Source: Spirochaetota bacterium (GTDB lineage Bacteria; Spirochaetota; UBA4802; UBA5550). From it: DNA of 64,000 nucleotides. Position numbers and translations under genes: made by a program. The notes beneath the pieces were generated by a model. It was not told where the DNA came from and made no database searches. It saw only the letters and a program-made list of their open reading frames with translations. Below are positions 1 to 8,205 of the stretch, piece by piece (within the stretch, counting starts at the first letter, position 1; each line of letters opens with the position of its first letter). Where the stretch lies: assembly GCA_025457915.1 (NCBI GenBank), contig JALOTL010000006.1, positions 1-64,000 of the forward strand, given 5' to 3'.

Positions 1-1508
1 CCATCACCGATAACTGTGGTTACAATTACCGGTTTTCCTGTTTGTTCCGAAATTCTGTTCGCTATCAATCCTGTAAAACCGTCAGGAGTATCGGTTAAAT
101 GAACGTGGATTATTTTTTCGCTTGATGCAATGCTCCCGGTTTCAATGTTTATCAATATTTCACTGCATAACCGGGATATAGTTTCCTTCCGGTCGAAATT
201 CATTTTATCTATCTGGCTGATTATGTCTTTCATCCTGGTATTATTGTGTTCAAGAAAAAAATTTACCGCCCATTCAGTCTTCCCTATTCTTCCCGGTGCA
301 TTTAAAAATGGAGAAATCTCCCAGGCAATTTTTTTTGAATTGATTTCATCTTCACCGGCCAGTAATGCCAGAGACGGATATAATTTTTTTTTATTCAGCG
401 CAAGAATTCCATTTTTGACAAGAATTCTGTTCTCGTCTATTAAAGGCACAATATCGGCAATACTGCCCAGCGCCACGAAACCGATTACCGATTCAATAAA
501 ATTTTTTATTTTTGGCGAACCCTCAAATGCCAGAGTCAGAAGGATCTCTAAAAACAAATCGATGCCTGAAAAAACCATATCATCAATATTATATTTTTTA
601 ATGACTTTTTCTATATTACTCAACCTGTCGCCTGTTAGCATCCTTGAGAAATCATCAAAGCTGTATGATGTGCAATTGATGAAGACATCATTAAAATCAT
701 TGTCTTTTTTGAATCCGTGATGGACGATAAATCCATTACCTGAATAATTTTTGACTAGCTCAATCAGTGTTTGGGGATCATCGATAGTCTTTTTTTGCAG
801 GATTATCCCATTGAGTATCTGCAGAAGATGAAACGATTCTTTCTCTTTTATTATAAGCGTGATTACTTTATCGTGTACCGGCAGGAATGACATAAGAAAA
901 GCATGGGTCAGCTTGAATGCAACCCCTACCCCGGACAGTTGTTTGAATGGATAACCGCATTCATCCAGTTTGGGATTTATTATTATCGCATCAGGAAGGC
1001 AGTCATCCTGTTCATGATGGTCAGTTATGATAACATCAATCCCAAGGCTCCTGGCATATTCGATTTGCTCACGGTCCTTTATGCCAGAATCAACTGTAAT
1101 AATTAAATTAACGTTGTTATCATTAAATTCATCTATGATCTCCATGGTCAAACCATATGTTTCTTCGCCATGAGTATATCTGATGTGAGGTTTTTTGAAT
1201 TTTTCCAAAAGGGTGTATAAAACCGCAAGAGAGGTTATGCCGTCCAAATCGGAATCGGCAAATATGCCGATATTTTCGCCTGTTGCCAGCGATTTTTTTA
1301 ATCTTGATACAGCGTCATGCATCCCCTGCATTGAATAAGGGCTGTAAAGCCTGTGTATGGGCGCATTCAAATATATGTGTATTTCGGATTTGGTCCGGTA
1401 ACCGCGGGCATTGATTATATGTGATACATGCCGTGGAATACGGAAGAGATCTTGATTTAATAAAATTTCATCAAGATTATAACTTCTTACTTGCCAGTTC
1501 TGCTTCAT
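1..1508 (-). CDS. recJ: Single-stranded-DNA-specific exonuclease RecJ (3' end outside window)
   Basis: RecJ is a 5'-3' ssDNA exonuclease of the DHH phosphoesterase family that acts in recombination and mismatch or gap repair. My own reverse-strand translation gives an open frame from the ATG at 1508 to the window edge, about 502 codons, against roughly 570 for typical RecJ, so the C-terminus is missing. Visible motifs are the DxDxDG motif (IFADSDLDGITS, about residue 80), VDSGI, and the diagnostic DHH in VIITDHHE. Later come a GVGVAFKL segment and NAPGRIG, typical of the RecJ core and DHHA1 part. The ATG overlaps the stop of the upstream RNase HI gene by one base (TAATG), so the two are probably translationally coupled. 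Identification is confident; only the end is unseen. Confidence 0.9.
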   Translation of the reverse strand, partial: MKQNWQVRSYNLDEILLNQDLFRIPRHVSHIINARGYRTKSEIHIYLNAPIHRLYSPYSMQGMHDAVSRLKKSLATGENIGIFADSDLDGITSLAVLYTLLEKFKKPHIRYTHGEETYGLTMEIIDEFNDNNVNLIITVDSGIKDREQIEYARSLGIDVIITDHHEQDDCLPDAIIINPKLDECGYPFKQLSGVGVAFKLTHAFLMSFLPVHDKVITLIIKEKESFHLLQILNGIILQKKTIDDPQTLIELVKNYSGNGFIVHHGFKKDNDFNDVFINCTSYSFDDFSRMLTGDRLSNIEKVIKKYNIDDMVFSGIDLFLEILLTLAFEGSPKIKNFIESVIGFVALGSIADIVPLIDENRILVKNGILALNKKKLYPSLALLAGEDEINSKKIAWEISPFLNAPGRIGKTEWAVNFFLEHNNTRMKDIISQIDKMNFDRKETISRLCSEILINIETGSIASSEKIIHVHLTDTPDGFTGLIANRISEQTGKPVIVTTVIGD

Positions 1509-2170
1509 TATGAAACTGAAGCTATTCCTTTATTTGCATAATAATCGGCTTTTTCGTTCAGATTTCTTGTTACATGTTCAATTTTAAAGTTCTTGATCTG
1601 CCTGATATAACCGATAGCTTCTTCATAAAGGGTTTTGATGGTTTCATTTTTAACTTTATAATCACCGTTGATTTGTTTGACAATCAGCTCCGAATCGGTT
1701 CTGAGTTTAAGATTTTTCGTATTAAAATAAACGGCGATTTTCAATGCCCGGATAAGAGCTGTATATTCCGCAAAATTATTCGTTCTTTTACCGATATACG
1801 AAGAGACCTTGCCAACCTGCCTGTCATCCGTATCGTATATTACAATTCCTATCCCGGCAGGTCCTGGATTTCCTTTTGAAGCGCCATCGGTATAAATTGT
1901 GAGGGATGAATCTACAGGAACCGCTGTAAGATCTGCGTCCCTGAAAATATCCCTCGTTTCATCTGCCGGCGAATCAAAACTTCCAGTATCGATTTTTTTT
2001 ATGATGACTTTCCTTTTGGTAACAGCCTTCTCATGCTTGCTCAACAAATTTCTCGCATTTTCGAGAACAGCAATTACGTCACTCTTCGAGCATTCCGCCA
2101 TTTCGGCGATTTTATCTAGGGATTTGTCTTCTGTTATAAGTTGAAGCACCCTGTCTATACTGAGAAGCAT
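1508..2170 (-). CDS. Ribonuclease HI family protein with N-terminal helical extension
   Basis: The C-terminal part, about residues 85-215, is an RNase H fold that cleaves RNA in RNA-DNA hybrids. Visible acidic residues are D in YTDGASKGNPGP, E in FAEYTAL, D in LRTDSELIV, and the closing HVTRNLNEKAD segment. The N-terminal ~60 residues look like a small helical, possibly helix-turn-helix-like, domain (sequence around AECSKSDVIAVLENA) followed by a basic linker. This N-terminus is not the usual hybrid-binding HBD, and I cannot name it. The gene lies between the zinc-ribbon gene and recJ, with a one-base overlap to recJ, which suggests one operon with a nucleic-acid maintenance theme. Confidence 0.85.
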   Translation of the reverse strand: MLLSIDRVLQLITEDKSLDKIAEMAECSKSDVIAVLENARNLLSKHEKAVTKRKVIIKKIDTGSFDSPADETRDIFRDADLTAVPVDSSLTIYTDGASKGNPGPAGIGIVIYDTDDRQVGKVSSYIGKRTNNFAEYTALIRALKIAVYFNTKNLKLRTDSELIVKQINGDYKVKNETIKTLYEEAIGYIRQIKNFKIEHVTRNLNEKADYYANKGIASVS

Positions 2171-2182
2171 ATTGACTCCGAT

Positions 2183-2908
2183 TTAATTGGAATAGATGAA
2201 TCTGCCGCAATTGGTGCAACTGACGAGTTTTTCCTTGTTCATTGCATCCATGGAAACGGATGGCGGCAGTTTAAAATTACATCCAGTGCATATTTCACCG
2301 TTTATTAAAGATATTGCCCTCCCTTCTTTAGAATTCAATAATTTCATGAATTTCAACGAGACCGCGGCGGATAGAGATCCATACAATGAATCAAACTCGG
2401 ATTTGTTTTTCATAATTTTTTGATTCATTATCTCAATCTCTTCATTGATTTTTAATAAATCATCGGAAACCTGTTTTTCTTTTATAATTAATTCATCACT
2501 TACTGATATTGAATTTTTTTCAAGATGTTCGATTTCATCTATTTTACTTAAAATTTTATCTTCAAGAGCATCCTTTGAGTTTTCAGCCTCATCTATTTCC
2601 ATTTCAAGCGCTTTGATCTCACGCTCGTTTTTAACTTCGTCTTTCCTGAGATGAAATTTTTTTAATTTATCATCTGTTGCGGCCAGTTCCAGTTCAAACT
2701 TTTTTAGTTCCATCTTGTTGAAGGTTATATTATCGGATAATGAAGCGATTTTTTTTTTGAAATCTGATAATTCTTTTTCCCAGAACAAACTGGATTTTTT
2801 TAATCTACCGATCGATTTCTGGAATTCCAAGATTTTGTTCCAGAATTCCTGCAGTTCAATCATGATTTTAATATCTGTATTCATTATAATTAACGATTTG
2901 CCGGGCAT
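2183..2908 (-). CDS. C4-type zinc-ribbon, coiled-coil protein (CT398/DUF164-like)
   Basis: Most of the protein is heptad-rich, charged coiled coil (K/E/L/I-rich from about residue 25 to 190). It ends in a zinc ribbon with two CxxC pairs, CTGC and CTNC, about 30 residues apart. This is the layout of the widespread CT398/DUF164 family, whose members are linked to secretion, sigma-54 or flagellar functions in some bacteria; the role here is unknown. No clear Shine-Dalgarno sequence marks the start. ATGs at 2908, 2884 and 2863 are all possible, and the family would fit the later ones. It is the first gene of the zinc ribbon-RNase HI-recJ run and sits 75 bases downstream of queA. Confidence 0.75.
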   Translation of the reverse strand: MPGKSLIIMNTDIKIMIELQEFWNKILEFQKSIGRLKKSSLFWEKELSDFKKKIASLSDNITFNKMELKKFELELAATDDKLKKFHLRKDEVKNEREIKALEMEIDEAENSKDALEDKILSKIDEIEHLEKNSISVSDELIIKEKQVSDDLLKINEEIEIMNQKIMKNKSEFDSLYGSLSAAVSLKFMKLLNSKEGRAISLINGEICTGCNFKLPPSVSMDAMNKEKLVSCTNCGRFIYSN

Positions 2909-2983
2909 ATTTAGAAATCATTGTTATGTAAATTTTGTCAAGCATACAATATTATTTTTTAATAAATGAGGTAAATAGAAGAA

Positions 2984-4021
2984 TTAAATAATCAGCATTG
3001 AATCGCCGTATGAAAAAAACCTGTAACGGTTTTCGACAGCATTTTTATATGCGCTCATTATTGTTTCATACCCGGCAAAAGCTGAAACAAGCATTAATAA
3101 CGTTGAATATGGAGTATGAAAATTTGTAAGCAGAGCATTTACTGAATTGATATCCCTTGGAGGAAAAATGAATATGTCTGTCTCCCCTGTTCCAGGTATG
3201 TTTTCATTACCATTATAGGTAGATTCTAAGACCCTCAATGATGTCGTTCCTATGGCAATGATTCTGCTCCCTGCTTTTCTTGCATTATTGATCGTTACGG
3301 CTGTAGATTCCGGAAGAATGAACTTTTCAGAATGCATTCTGTGATTGACGAGATTCTTTGTTCTTACCGGCATGAAAGTACCCCATGAGACATGAAGCGT
3401 TAAAAATGTGATGACGGCTCCTTTATTTGTAATTTTTTTCAGCATATCGTCTGTAAAATGAAGCCCGGCAGTGGGGGATGCAACAGCGCCAAAATGACTG
3501 GCATATACAGTCTGATATCTTTCAAAATCTGATTTTTCCGGGTTTCTTTTAATATAGGGAGGCAATGGAACATCTCCAATCCCTTTTAATGATTCAGCAT
3601 TAAGATGTGTGCCGGTATTAATTGTAATGGTATCTTCATTTTTTTCAACAACTTCAAATGCAAGCGAATCACATTTCAAAGGGTATAATTTTTCCCCGAT
3701 GATTAAACGCCTGTGACGGTTTGATACGGCCAGCCATCTATAGTCATCAATGGGCTTTATAAGAACAAGTTCGATTTTTCCTCCTGTTTTTCTTTTACAA
3801 TATATCCTTGAATTCAAAACTTTTGTGTCGTTAAAGACAAGCACGTCGCCTTGATTAATAAAATCCTGGAAATTCCTGAACGATCCATGCAGGAATTCAC
3901 CTGTTGATTTATTGATGACGAATAATCTGGATAAGTCTCTTTCCGGTAGCGGATTCTGTGCGATCAGTTCATCAGGCAGATTAAAAAAAAAATCATCGAG
4001 ATTGTATTCTTTTTTTAACAT
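2984..4021 (-). CDS. queA: S-adenosylmethionine:tRNA ribosyltransferase-isomerase
   Basis: QueA transfers and isomerises the ribose of SAM onto preQ1-modified tRNA to form epoxyqueuosine at the wobble position of GUN-anticodon tRNAs. The 345-residue protein is full length for the family. Recognisable segments are the N-terminal LPDELIAQNPLPERDLSRL, the central GDVPLPPYIKR, PTAGLHFTD and HVSWGTFMPVR, and the C-terminal TNFHTPYSTLLMLVSAFAG. The tRNA-Tyr (GUA) and tRNA-Asn (GUU) of this window are plausible substrates (inference). It lies 41 bases downstream of the SpoIID gene in the same orientation. Confidence 0.96.
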   Translation of the reverse strand: MLKKEYNLDDFFFNLPDELIAQNPLPERDLSRLFVINKSTGEFLHGSFRNFQDFINQGDVLVFNDTKVLNSRIYCKRKTGGKIELVLIKPIDDYRWLAVSNRHRRLIIGEKLYPLKCDSLAFEVVEKNEDTITINTGTHLNAESLKGIGDVPLPPYIKRNPEKSDFERYQTVYASHFGAVASPTAGLHFTDDMLKKITNKGAVITFLTLHVSWGTFMPVRTKNLVNHRMHSEKFILPESTAVTINNARKAGSRIIAIGTTSLRVLESTYNGNENIPGTGETDIFIFPPRDINSVNALLTNFHTPYSTLLMLVSAFAGYETIMSAYKNAVENRYRFFSYGDSMLII

Positions 4022-4062
4022 CGTATCGGAAAGCCGGATATATTATTGTTTTTCGCAAGGAA

Positions 4063-5229
4063 CTATTGTATGGATTCTGTTTTTTTAACTTTTGTCGCAA
4101 CAATTTTATCATTGATTTTGATAATTTCTATGTTTGAATAATAATTTTTTAATATGGATTTATAGTTATAGCCTTTTTCAGCCATTCCTTTTGCTCCCCA
4201 CTGGCACATACCTACCCCGTGTCCCCAGCCTTTTCCTGAAAGCAAGAAGCCGTCCTTATTTTTTTTTGCATTAAAGAAGGTACTCCTGATGACCGTTTCT
4301 GGAAATGCGAGTCTGAAATCGTTTCCTGTTATGTTCAGCATTCCATTTGAATGTATGATGGTAACATCTGTAATCCTTCCTGATTCCTTGTTGAATGAAA
4401 TTTTCTTGATTTTGCCTATACCGTGGAATTTTTTTGAGAGATATTTTTTCATATCAGATAATGACAGATGTGTTTCCCACGAATACTTTGTTGATTCTTT
4501 GCAGAAATCGCATTTCTTTGATTTTAAATATTCAAGATCACTCTTTTTCCATACATACTTATCATCAATGGTTTTACCGCCGCAGGTTGAATGGAAATAA
4601 CTGAGAATGGGATCATTGTTAAAGGTTATTACTTCGCCGGAAGTTTTCAATACGGCGTCACTGGATGCATTATTTTCAACAGCGATACCCCTGTACATTT
4701 GAGATTTGTTTGATGAATCAAGATCGTAAAGAGCCTGTTTGTTTCGCGCAAGGTGATAATATGTGTAAGTCCTGGCGGCAACGGCCTGCGCTTTGAGCGC
4801 CTCAATGTTCCATGAACTCGGTATTTCTGCAGGCACTACGCTGAGGAGATATTCATCAATTCTGAGCTTGTTTATCACCCAGAGCTTTCCCATTACATTG
4901 TGGATTTCCAGCATGCCCCTGTAGCTGTTTCCATTCAATGAAATCTGCGCATTTTTTGATTCCAGAAAAATTGGATTATTTACATTGTCCGGATTCATCA
5001 TTAACCGGTCTTTTTTTTCAGAGACGATTTTGCCGGTTTTTTTATCGGTAATCTTCATCTCGGAATCTGATTTTATTTCAACTGAATCAACGGTCTTGAG
5101 AAGCAGGACTCTTATATATTCCTTGTCGATGGAAAGTTTGTAATTTTTTTTCAGTAAATATTTTGAAGACGGGGTGCAGGAAAAAAATACCGCCAGGAAA
5201 CAGATTATTAATACACCCCATCTTTTCAT
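4063..5229 (-). CDS. SpoIID/LytB-domain lipoprotein
   Basis: A SpoIID-type protein; the family includes lytic transglycosylases and amidase enhancers acting on peptidoglycan. I place the start at the ATG at 5229, which gives a hydrophobic leader ending in FFSC, a likely lipobox, hence an envelope lipoprotein. The longer frame would run back into xerD. Diagnostic segments are AQAVAARTYTYYH, the glycine-rich FHSTCGGKT and the near-C-terminal HGVGMCQWGAKGMAEKG. The catalytic acid follows family practice, in the LSVVPAEIPSSWN region. The gene begins 10 bases after the xerD stop, so the two are probably co-transcribed. In non-sporulating diderms such proteins are thought to remodel the cell wall. 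Confidence 0.85.
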   Translation of the reverse strand: MKRWGVLIICFLAVFFSCTPSSKYLLKKNYKLSIDKEYIRVLLLKTVDSVEIKSDSEMKITDKKTGKIVSEKKDRLMMNPDNVNNPIFLESKNAQISLNGNSYRGMLEIHNVMGKLWVINKLRIDEYLLSVVPAEIPSSWNIEALKAQAVAARTYTYYHLARNKQALYDLDSSNKSQMYRGIAVENNASSDAVLKTSGEVITFNNDPILSYFHSTCGGKTIDDKYVWKKSDLEYLKSKKCDFCKESTKYSWETHLSLSDMKKYLSKKFHGIGKIKKISFNKESGRITDVTIIHSNGMLNITGNDFRLAFPETVIRSTFFNAKKNKDGFLLSGKGWGHGVGMCQWGAKGMAEKGYNYKSILKNYYSNIEIIKINDKIVATKVKKTESIQ

Positions 5230-5239
5230 GTGTTGAAGC

Positions 5240-6133
5240 TCAGGCTTTCGGATGGAATTTTTTATGTATTTCTTGCAGTTTCTTTTTTGCAAGATGAGTG
5301 TATATCTGGGTTGTTGATATGTCCATATGCCCGAGAAGTTCCTGAACAGATCTTACGTCCGCGCCATTTTCAATCATGTGGGTTGCAAATGAATGCCTCA
5401 GGGTATGAGGCGTAATATTTTTAATTATGCTGGTTCTCTTGACGTAATTTTTAAGGAGTCTCCACACGGATTTCCTGTTCAATTTTGAACCTTTCTTGCT
5501 GATAAACAGGAACATGGAATCCCTCGATCCGAGAATAACCGACCTTGATTCATTGCTATATTTTTTTAATAATCTTATCGCTTCCTCTCCCATTGGAACC
5601 ATGCGCTCCTTATTCCCCTTCCCAATAACATTTATATACGCCTTTTCAAAATCCACATCTCCGATTTTAATCTCAACAGCTTCGGATATTCTCAAACCGC
5701 AAGAATATAAAAGTTCGAACATTGTCTTATCCCTGAGTTCATAAATATCGCCCTCGGATATTGATCCGAAGAGGCTGTCGATTTCAGAAGATGTGAGAAA
5801 ATCCGGGAGTGATTTTTCAACATGAGGCGATTCAATTTTATTTGTCGGGTTTTCTATTTCTTCAAATTTATCGGATATGAAATTATAGAATTGTCGGATA
5901 GCCGCAAGAGATCTTGCCTGGGTTCTTGATGAATTCTTTTTCTTGTTTTTTTCATACCGCAGGAATTGCTGAATATCATCCTGTGTGGCATTAAAAATGC
6001 CTTTGTTTTTTGTTGTTAAAAAATCGCTGAATTTTTTAAGATCATAAGTATAAGAATAAACAGAGTTAGGTGAAAGGCCCTTCTCCACCTGTAAAAATTT
6101 TTTGAACCTCTTTATCGCCTGAATTTCTTTCAC
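5240..6133 (-). CDS. xerD: Tyrosine recombinase XerC/XerD
   Basis: Site-specific tyrosine recombinase of the type that resolves chromosome dimers at dif. It is 297 residues, typical length. The N-terminal SAM-like domain spans about residues 1-95. The catalytic set is visible: R in SCGLRISEA, K in the IGKGNKERMVP strand, HxxR in TPHTLRHSFATHM, H in LLGHMDIS, and the nucleophile Y in TQIYTHL. The C-terminus with KKFHPKA resembles the HPRA ending of XerD. The start is a GTG with an AGGGG Shine-Dalgarno upstream. No dif-like site was recognised here. XerC and XerD cannot be told apart with certainty from one copy. Confidence 0.9.
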   Translation of the reverse strand: MKEIQAIKRFKKFLQVEKGLSPNSVYSYTYDLKKFSDFLTTKNKGIFNATQDDIQQFLRYEKNKKKNSSRTQARSLAAIRQFYNFISDKFEEIENPTNKIESPHVEKSLPDFLTSSEIDSLFGSISEGDIYELRDKTMFELLYSCGLRISEAVEIKIGDVDFEKAYINVIGKGNKERMVPMGEEAIRLLKKYSNESRSVILGSRDSMFLFISKKGSKLNRKSVWRLLKNYVKRTSIIKNITPHTLRHSFATHMIENGADVRSVQELLGHMDISTTQIYTHLAKKKLQEIHKKFHPKA

Positions 6134-6147
6134 TTCACTACCCCTAA

Positions 6148-6162
6148 AGTGGTTTAACCACT
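6148..6162. promoter_or_regulatory. Palindrome just upstream of xerD
   Basis: AGTGGTT-T-AACCACT is a perfect 7-bp inverted repeat with a one-base centre. On the minus strand it lies immediately before the AGGGG Shine-Dalgarno of the GTG-initiated xerD gene. It is not followed by a U-run. It could be an operator or a small 5'-UTR hairpin limiting translation; no regulator is known. Confidence 0.35.
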
Positions 6163-6201
6163 CCTATAACTAAATATGATATATATTTGCCAGGTATGTT
6201 T

Positions 6202-6233
6202 AAAAAAATAAGTGTATTATATACACTTATTTT
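6202..6233 (-). terminator. Likely intrinsic terminator of the ABC export operon
   Basis: A 10-bp perfect inverted repeat (ATAAGTGTAT, spacer TAT, ATACACTTAT) extends by three A-T pairs. On the minus strand it is followed by a run of T. It lies about 110 bases after the end of the ABC ATPase gene and before xerD, so it would close the TolC-adaptor-ATPase transcript. The stem is AT-rich, so strength is uncertain; it could also work bidirectionally. Confidence 0.5.
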
Positions 6234-6344
6234 ATCGGTAATGTTTGATTATGTCTTAAAATACTGGGGGATAAAATGAAAAAAATTTGAAGAATTTTTA
6301 TAAAAAATATAATTATTACAAAGAATTGAATGATAATTAAATTT

Positions 6345-7094
6345 TCATGATGTTTTTTTGAATTTGTTTAGCTTTTTTGGATTATTTTTTTTTGATTTCT
6401 TAACAGCTGTATCTTCGATTATCAATCCATCCTTGAAAACAACTTTTCTTCTTGTATAGGCAGCCACATCCGGTTCATGAGTAACCATGATTATTGTTAT
6501 TCCCAATTCTTTATTTAATTTTGTGAACAAATTCATGATCTCTGTCGTATTAAAGGAATCTAGATTTCCAGTTGGTTCATCAGCAAGAATAATTGCAGGA
6601 TTATTAATAAGCGCTCTTGCGATAGCAACCCTTTGCTGTTCTCCGCCGGATAGGCTATTGGGATGATGCGCTTCCCTGCCTGAGAGCCCGACAAGGCTTA
6701 ATAGTTCTTTTGATTTCGTGGTTAATTCTTTTGAGGACATCCCGCCTTTATAAAACAGGGGCAATTCAACATTTTCCAAAGCAGATGTCCTCGAAAGCAG
6801 GTTGAATCCCTGGAAAACAAACCCGATTTTTCTATTTCTTATCTCAGCCTTGCTGTCTTTGCTGAGAGAACCGCCTTCTATGCCGTCAAGAATATATGTG
6901 CCTGAAGTAGGTGTATCCAGAAAACCTATGATATTCATGAAGGTTGATTTGCCGGATCCTGAACTTCCCATTATAGATACGTATTCGCCCCGTTTTATAT
7001 CGAGTGAAATACCTTTTATGGCCTTTACGCTCACCTCATCGCTGAGCTTGAACGTTTTAACGAGATCAATTACCTGAATTATTTTATGATCCAT
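6345..7094 (-). CDS. ABC transporter ATP-binding protein (MacB/LolD type)
   Basis: ATPase subunit of the MacB/LolD/FtsE-like subfamily. Visible motifs are Walker A GSSGSGKST (about residues 43-51), Q-loop in GFVFQGFNLL, signature LSGGEQQRVAIARAL, Walker B IILADEPTGNLDS and the H-loop MVTHEPDV. The length of 249 residues suits a stand-alone ATPase. The C-terminus is an unusual lysine-rich tail (KKSKKNNPKKLNKFKK). It starts one base after the periplasmic adaptor gene and is the last gene of the tolC-adaptor-ATPase operon. A MacB-type permease (four TM helices plus a large periplasmic domain) should accompany it, but the next 210 bases are non-coding and hold a probable terminator, so the partner is absent here. 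Confidence 0.92.
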   Translation of the reverse strand: MDHKIIQVIDLVKTFKLSDEVSVKAIKGISLDIKRGEYVSIMGSSGSGKSTFMNIIGFLDTPTSGTYILDGIEGGSLSKDSKAEIRNRKIGFVFQGFNLLSRTSALENVELPLFYKGGMSSKELTTKSKELLSLVGLSGREAHHPNSLSGGEQQRVAIARALINNPAIILADEPTGNLDSFNTTEIMNLFTKLNKELGITIIMVTHEPDVAAYTRRKVVFKDGLIIEDTAVKKSKKNNPKKLNKFKKTS

Positions 7095-7095
7095 G

Positions 7096-8205
7096 TTATT
7101 TTCCGGATTTATCGGTTTTAGTTACCTTGATCAGAACCTCGTCATCCTCTTTTACATTTTTTAATATTTCAGTATATGTATCACCGACAAGTCCCACCTT
7201 GACTTCTACTCTTTTTAAAGGGGTTTTTCCGACCAGGGCATTGCTTCTGATCCATATGAATTTTTTTCCACTTCCGTAATCGACTGAATCATCCGGATTG
7301 GCTATAAAGGCCTGATTGGGCACCCTCAATACCTTTTCTTTTTGATTAATTATTACTGTAGCGGTAACGGTCATTCCGGGTTTCAGGAGCAACTCATCAT
7401 TATCACAAACCACTACTGATTCGTAGGTAATCAATCCAGCCTTTGGAACCGGGTTTATTCGCACCTGGTTGATTTTACCGTAGAAGGTTTTTTCTGGAAA
7501 GGCGCTGACGGTAAACTGGACTTTCTGGTCTTTTTTTATGTTGCCGATGTCTGATTCGTCGATATTAATTATCAGGCGCATTCTTTTTAGATTCGGGGCT
7601 ATTTCAAAAAGCGGGAGATTTATGACTACAGGAAGATTCTCCTCCACTCTCCTGGAAATAACTATACCTGAAATCGGCGAGTGTATCCTTGTATTGTTGC
7701 GCTGGTTTAGGGCGTGCTGATAGTCAACCTGTATGGCTTTCATTTTCAGCTGAACTGATTTCAACCTGAATTCCGATTCCTGCATGCCCTTTTTGGAGAT
7801 CAGATTGTCCTTGTACATGTTTTTTTTCGCTTCAAGTTCTTCTTTTGCAACCTGCAGCTCAAGTTTTACACTGTCCTGCTGCGCGCTTATTTTCAACAGC
7901 TGCTGATCAAAATCAATTGAATTCAATTCGGCAAGAAGCTGGCCTTTTGAAACGTTGGAATTAAAATCGGCATATACCCTGCTGACAACTCCCGGGATTT
8001 TGCTTAGAATCTTGTAAGAATCAAGTACTTCGAGGCTTCCTGATACGGAAATGGTTTTTCTTACTTCACCCTTCGTTATTTTTTCGAAATCTAATTTCTT
8101 TTTTCCCTTGTTTCCACAGCTTTTCACCAGCGAGAAAATTACAAGAATTGAAACGGCCAATACTGCCAGTATTATGATTTTTTTCTTTGTTATTTTTTTT
8201 TGCAT
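7096..8205 (-). CDS. Periplasmic adaptor (membrane fusion protein, MacA/HlyD-like)
   Basis: Membrane-fusion protein bridging an inner-membrane transporter to TolC. It has an N-terminal membrane anchor (about residues 9-26) after a lysine-rich cytoplasmic start. Next is a split lipoyl/barrel-sandwich domain (SKIPGVVSRVYADFNSNVSKGQLLAEL and, after the coiled coil, NTRIHSPISGIVISR). The hairpin at about residues 105-165 is an alpha-helical coiled coil. The beta-barrel and membrane-proximal domains follow (VQFTVSAFPEKTFYGKI, KPGMTVTATVII). An AGGAG-type Shine-Dalgarno precedes the ATG, which overlaps the tolC-like gene by 16 bases. With the neighbouring ATPase this points to a MacAB-TolC-type exporter; the substrate is unknown. 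Confidence 0.9.
   Translation of the reverse strand: MQKKITKKKIIILAVLAVSILVIFSLVKSCGNKGKKKLDFEKITKGEVRKTISVSGSLEVLDSYKILSKIPGVVSRVYADFNSNVSKGQLLAELNSIDFDQQLLKISAQQDSVKLELQVAKEELEAKKNMYKDNLISKKGMQESEFRLKSVQLKMKAIQVDYQHALNQRNNTRIHSPISGIVISRRVEENLPVVINLPLFEIAPNLKRMRLIINIDESDIGNIKKDQKVQFTVSAFPEKTFYGKINQVRINPVPKAGLITYESVVVCDNDELLLKPGMTVTATVIINQKEKVLRVPNQAFIANPDDSVDYGSGKKFIWIRSNALVGKTPLKRVEVKVGLVGDTYTEILKNVKEDDEVLIKVTKTDKSGK

Noticed and set aside
130-1106. Plus-strand frames in the first 1.1 kb
   Set aside because: They are antisense to recJ, whose frame is open across the whole stretch and carries the DHH motifs.
2909-2960. Minus-strand TTGACA at 2936-2941 as a promoter for the zinc-ribbon gene
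   Set aside because: No acceptable -10 at 15-19 bases; kept only as a possibility.
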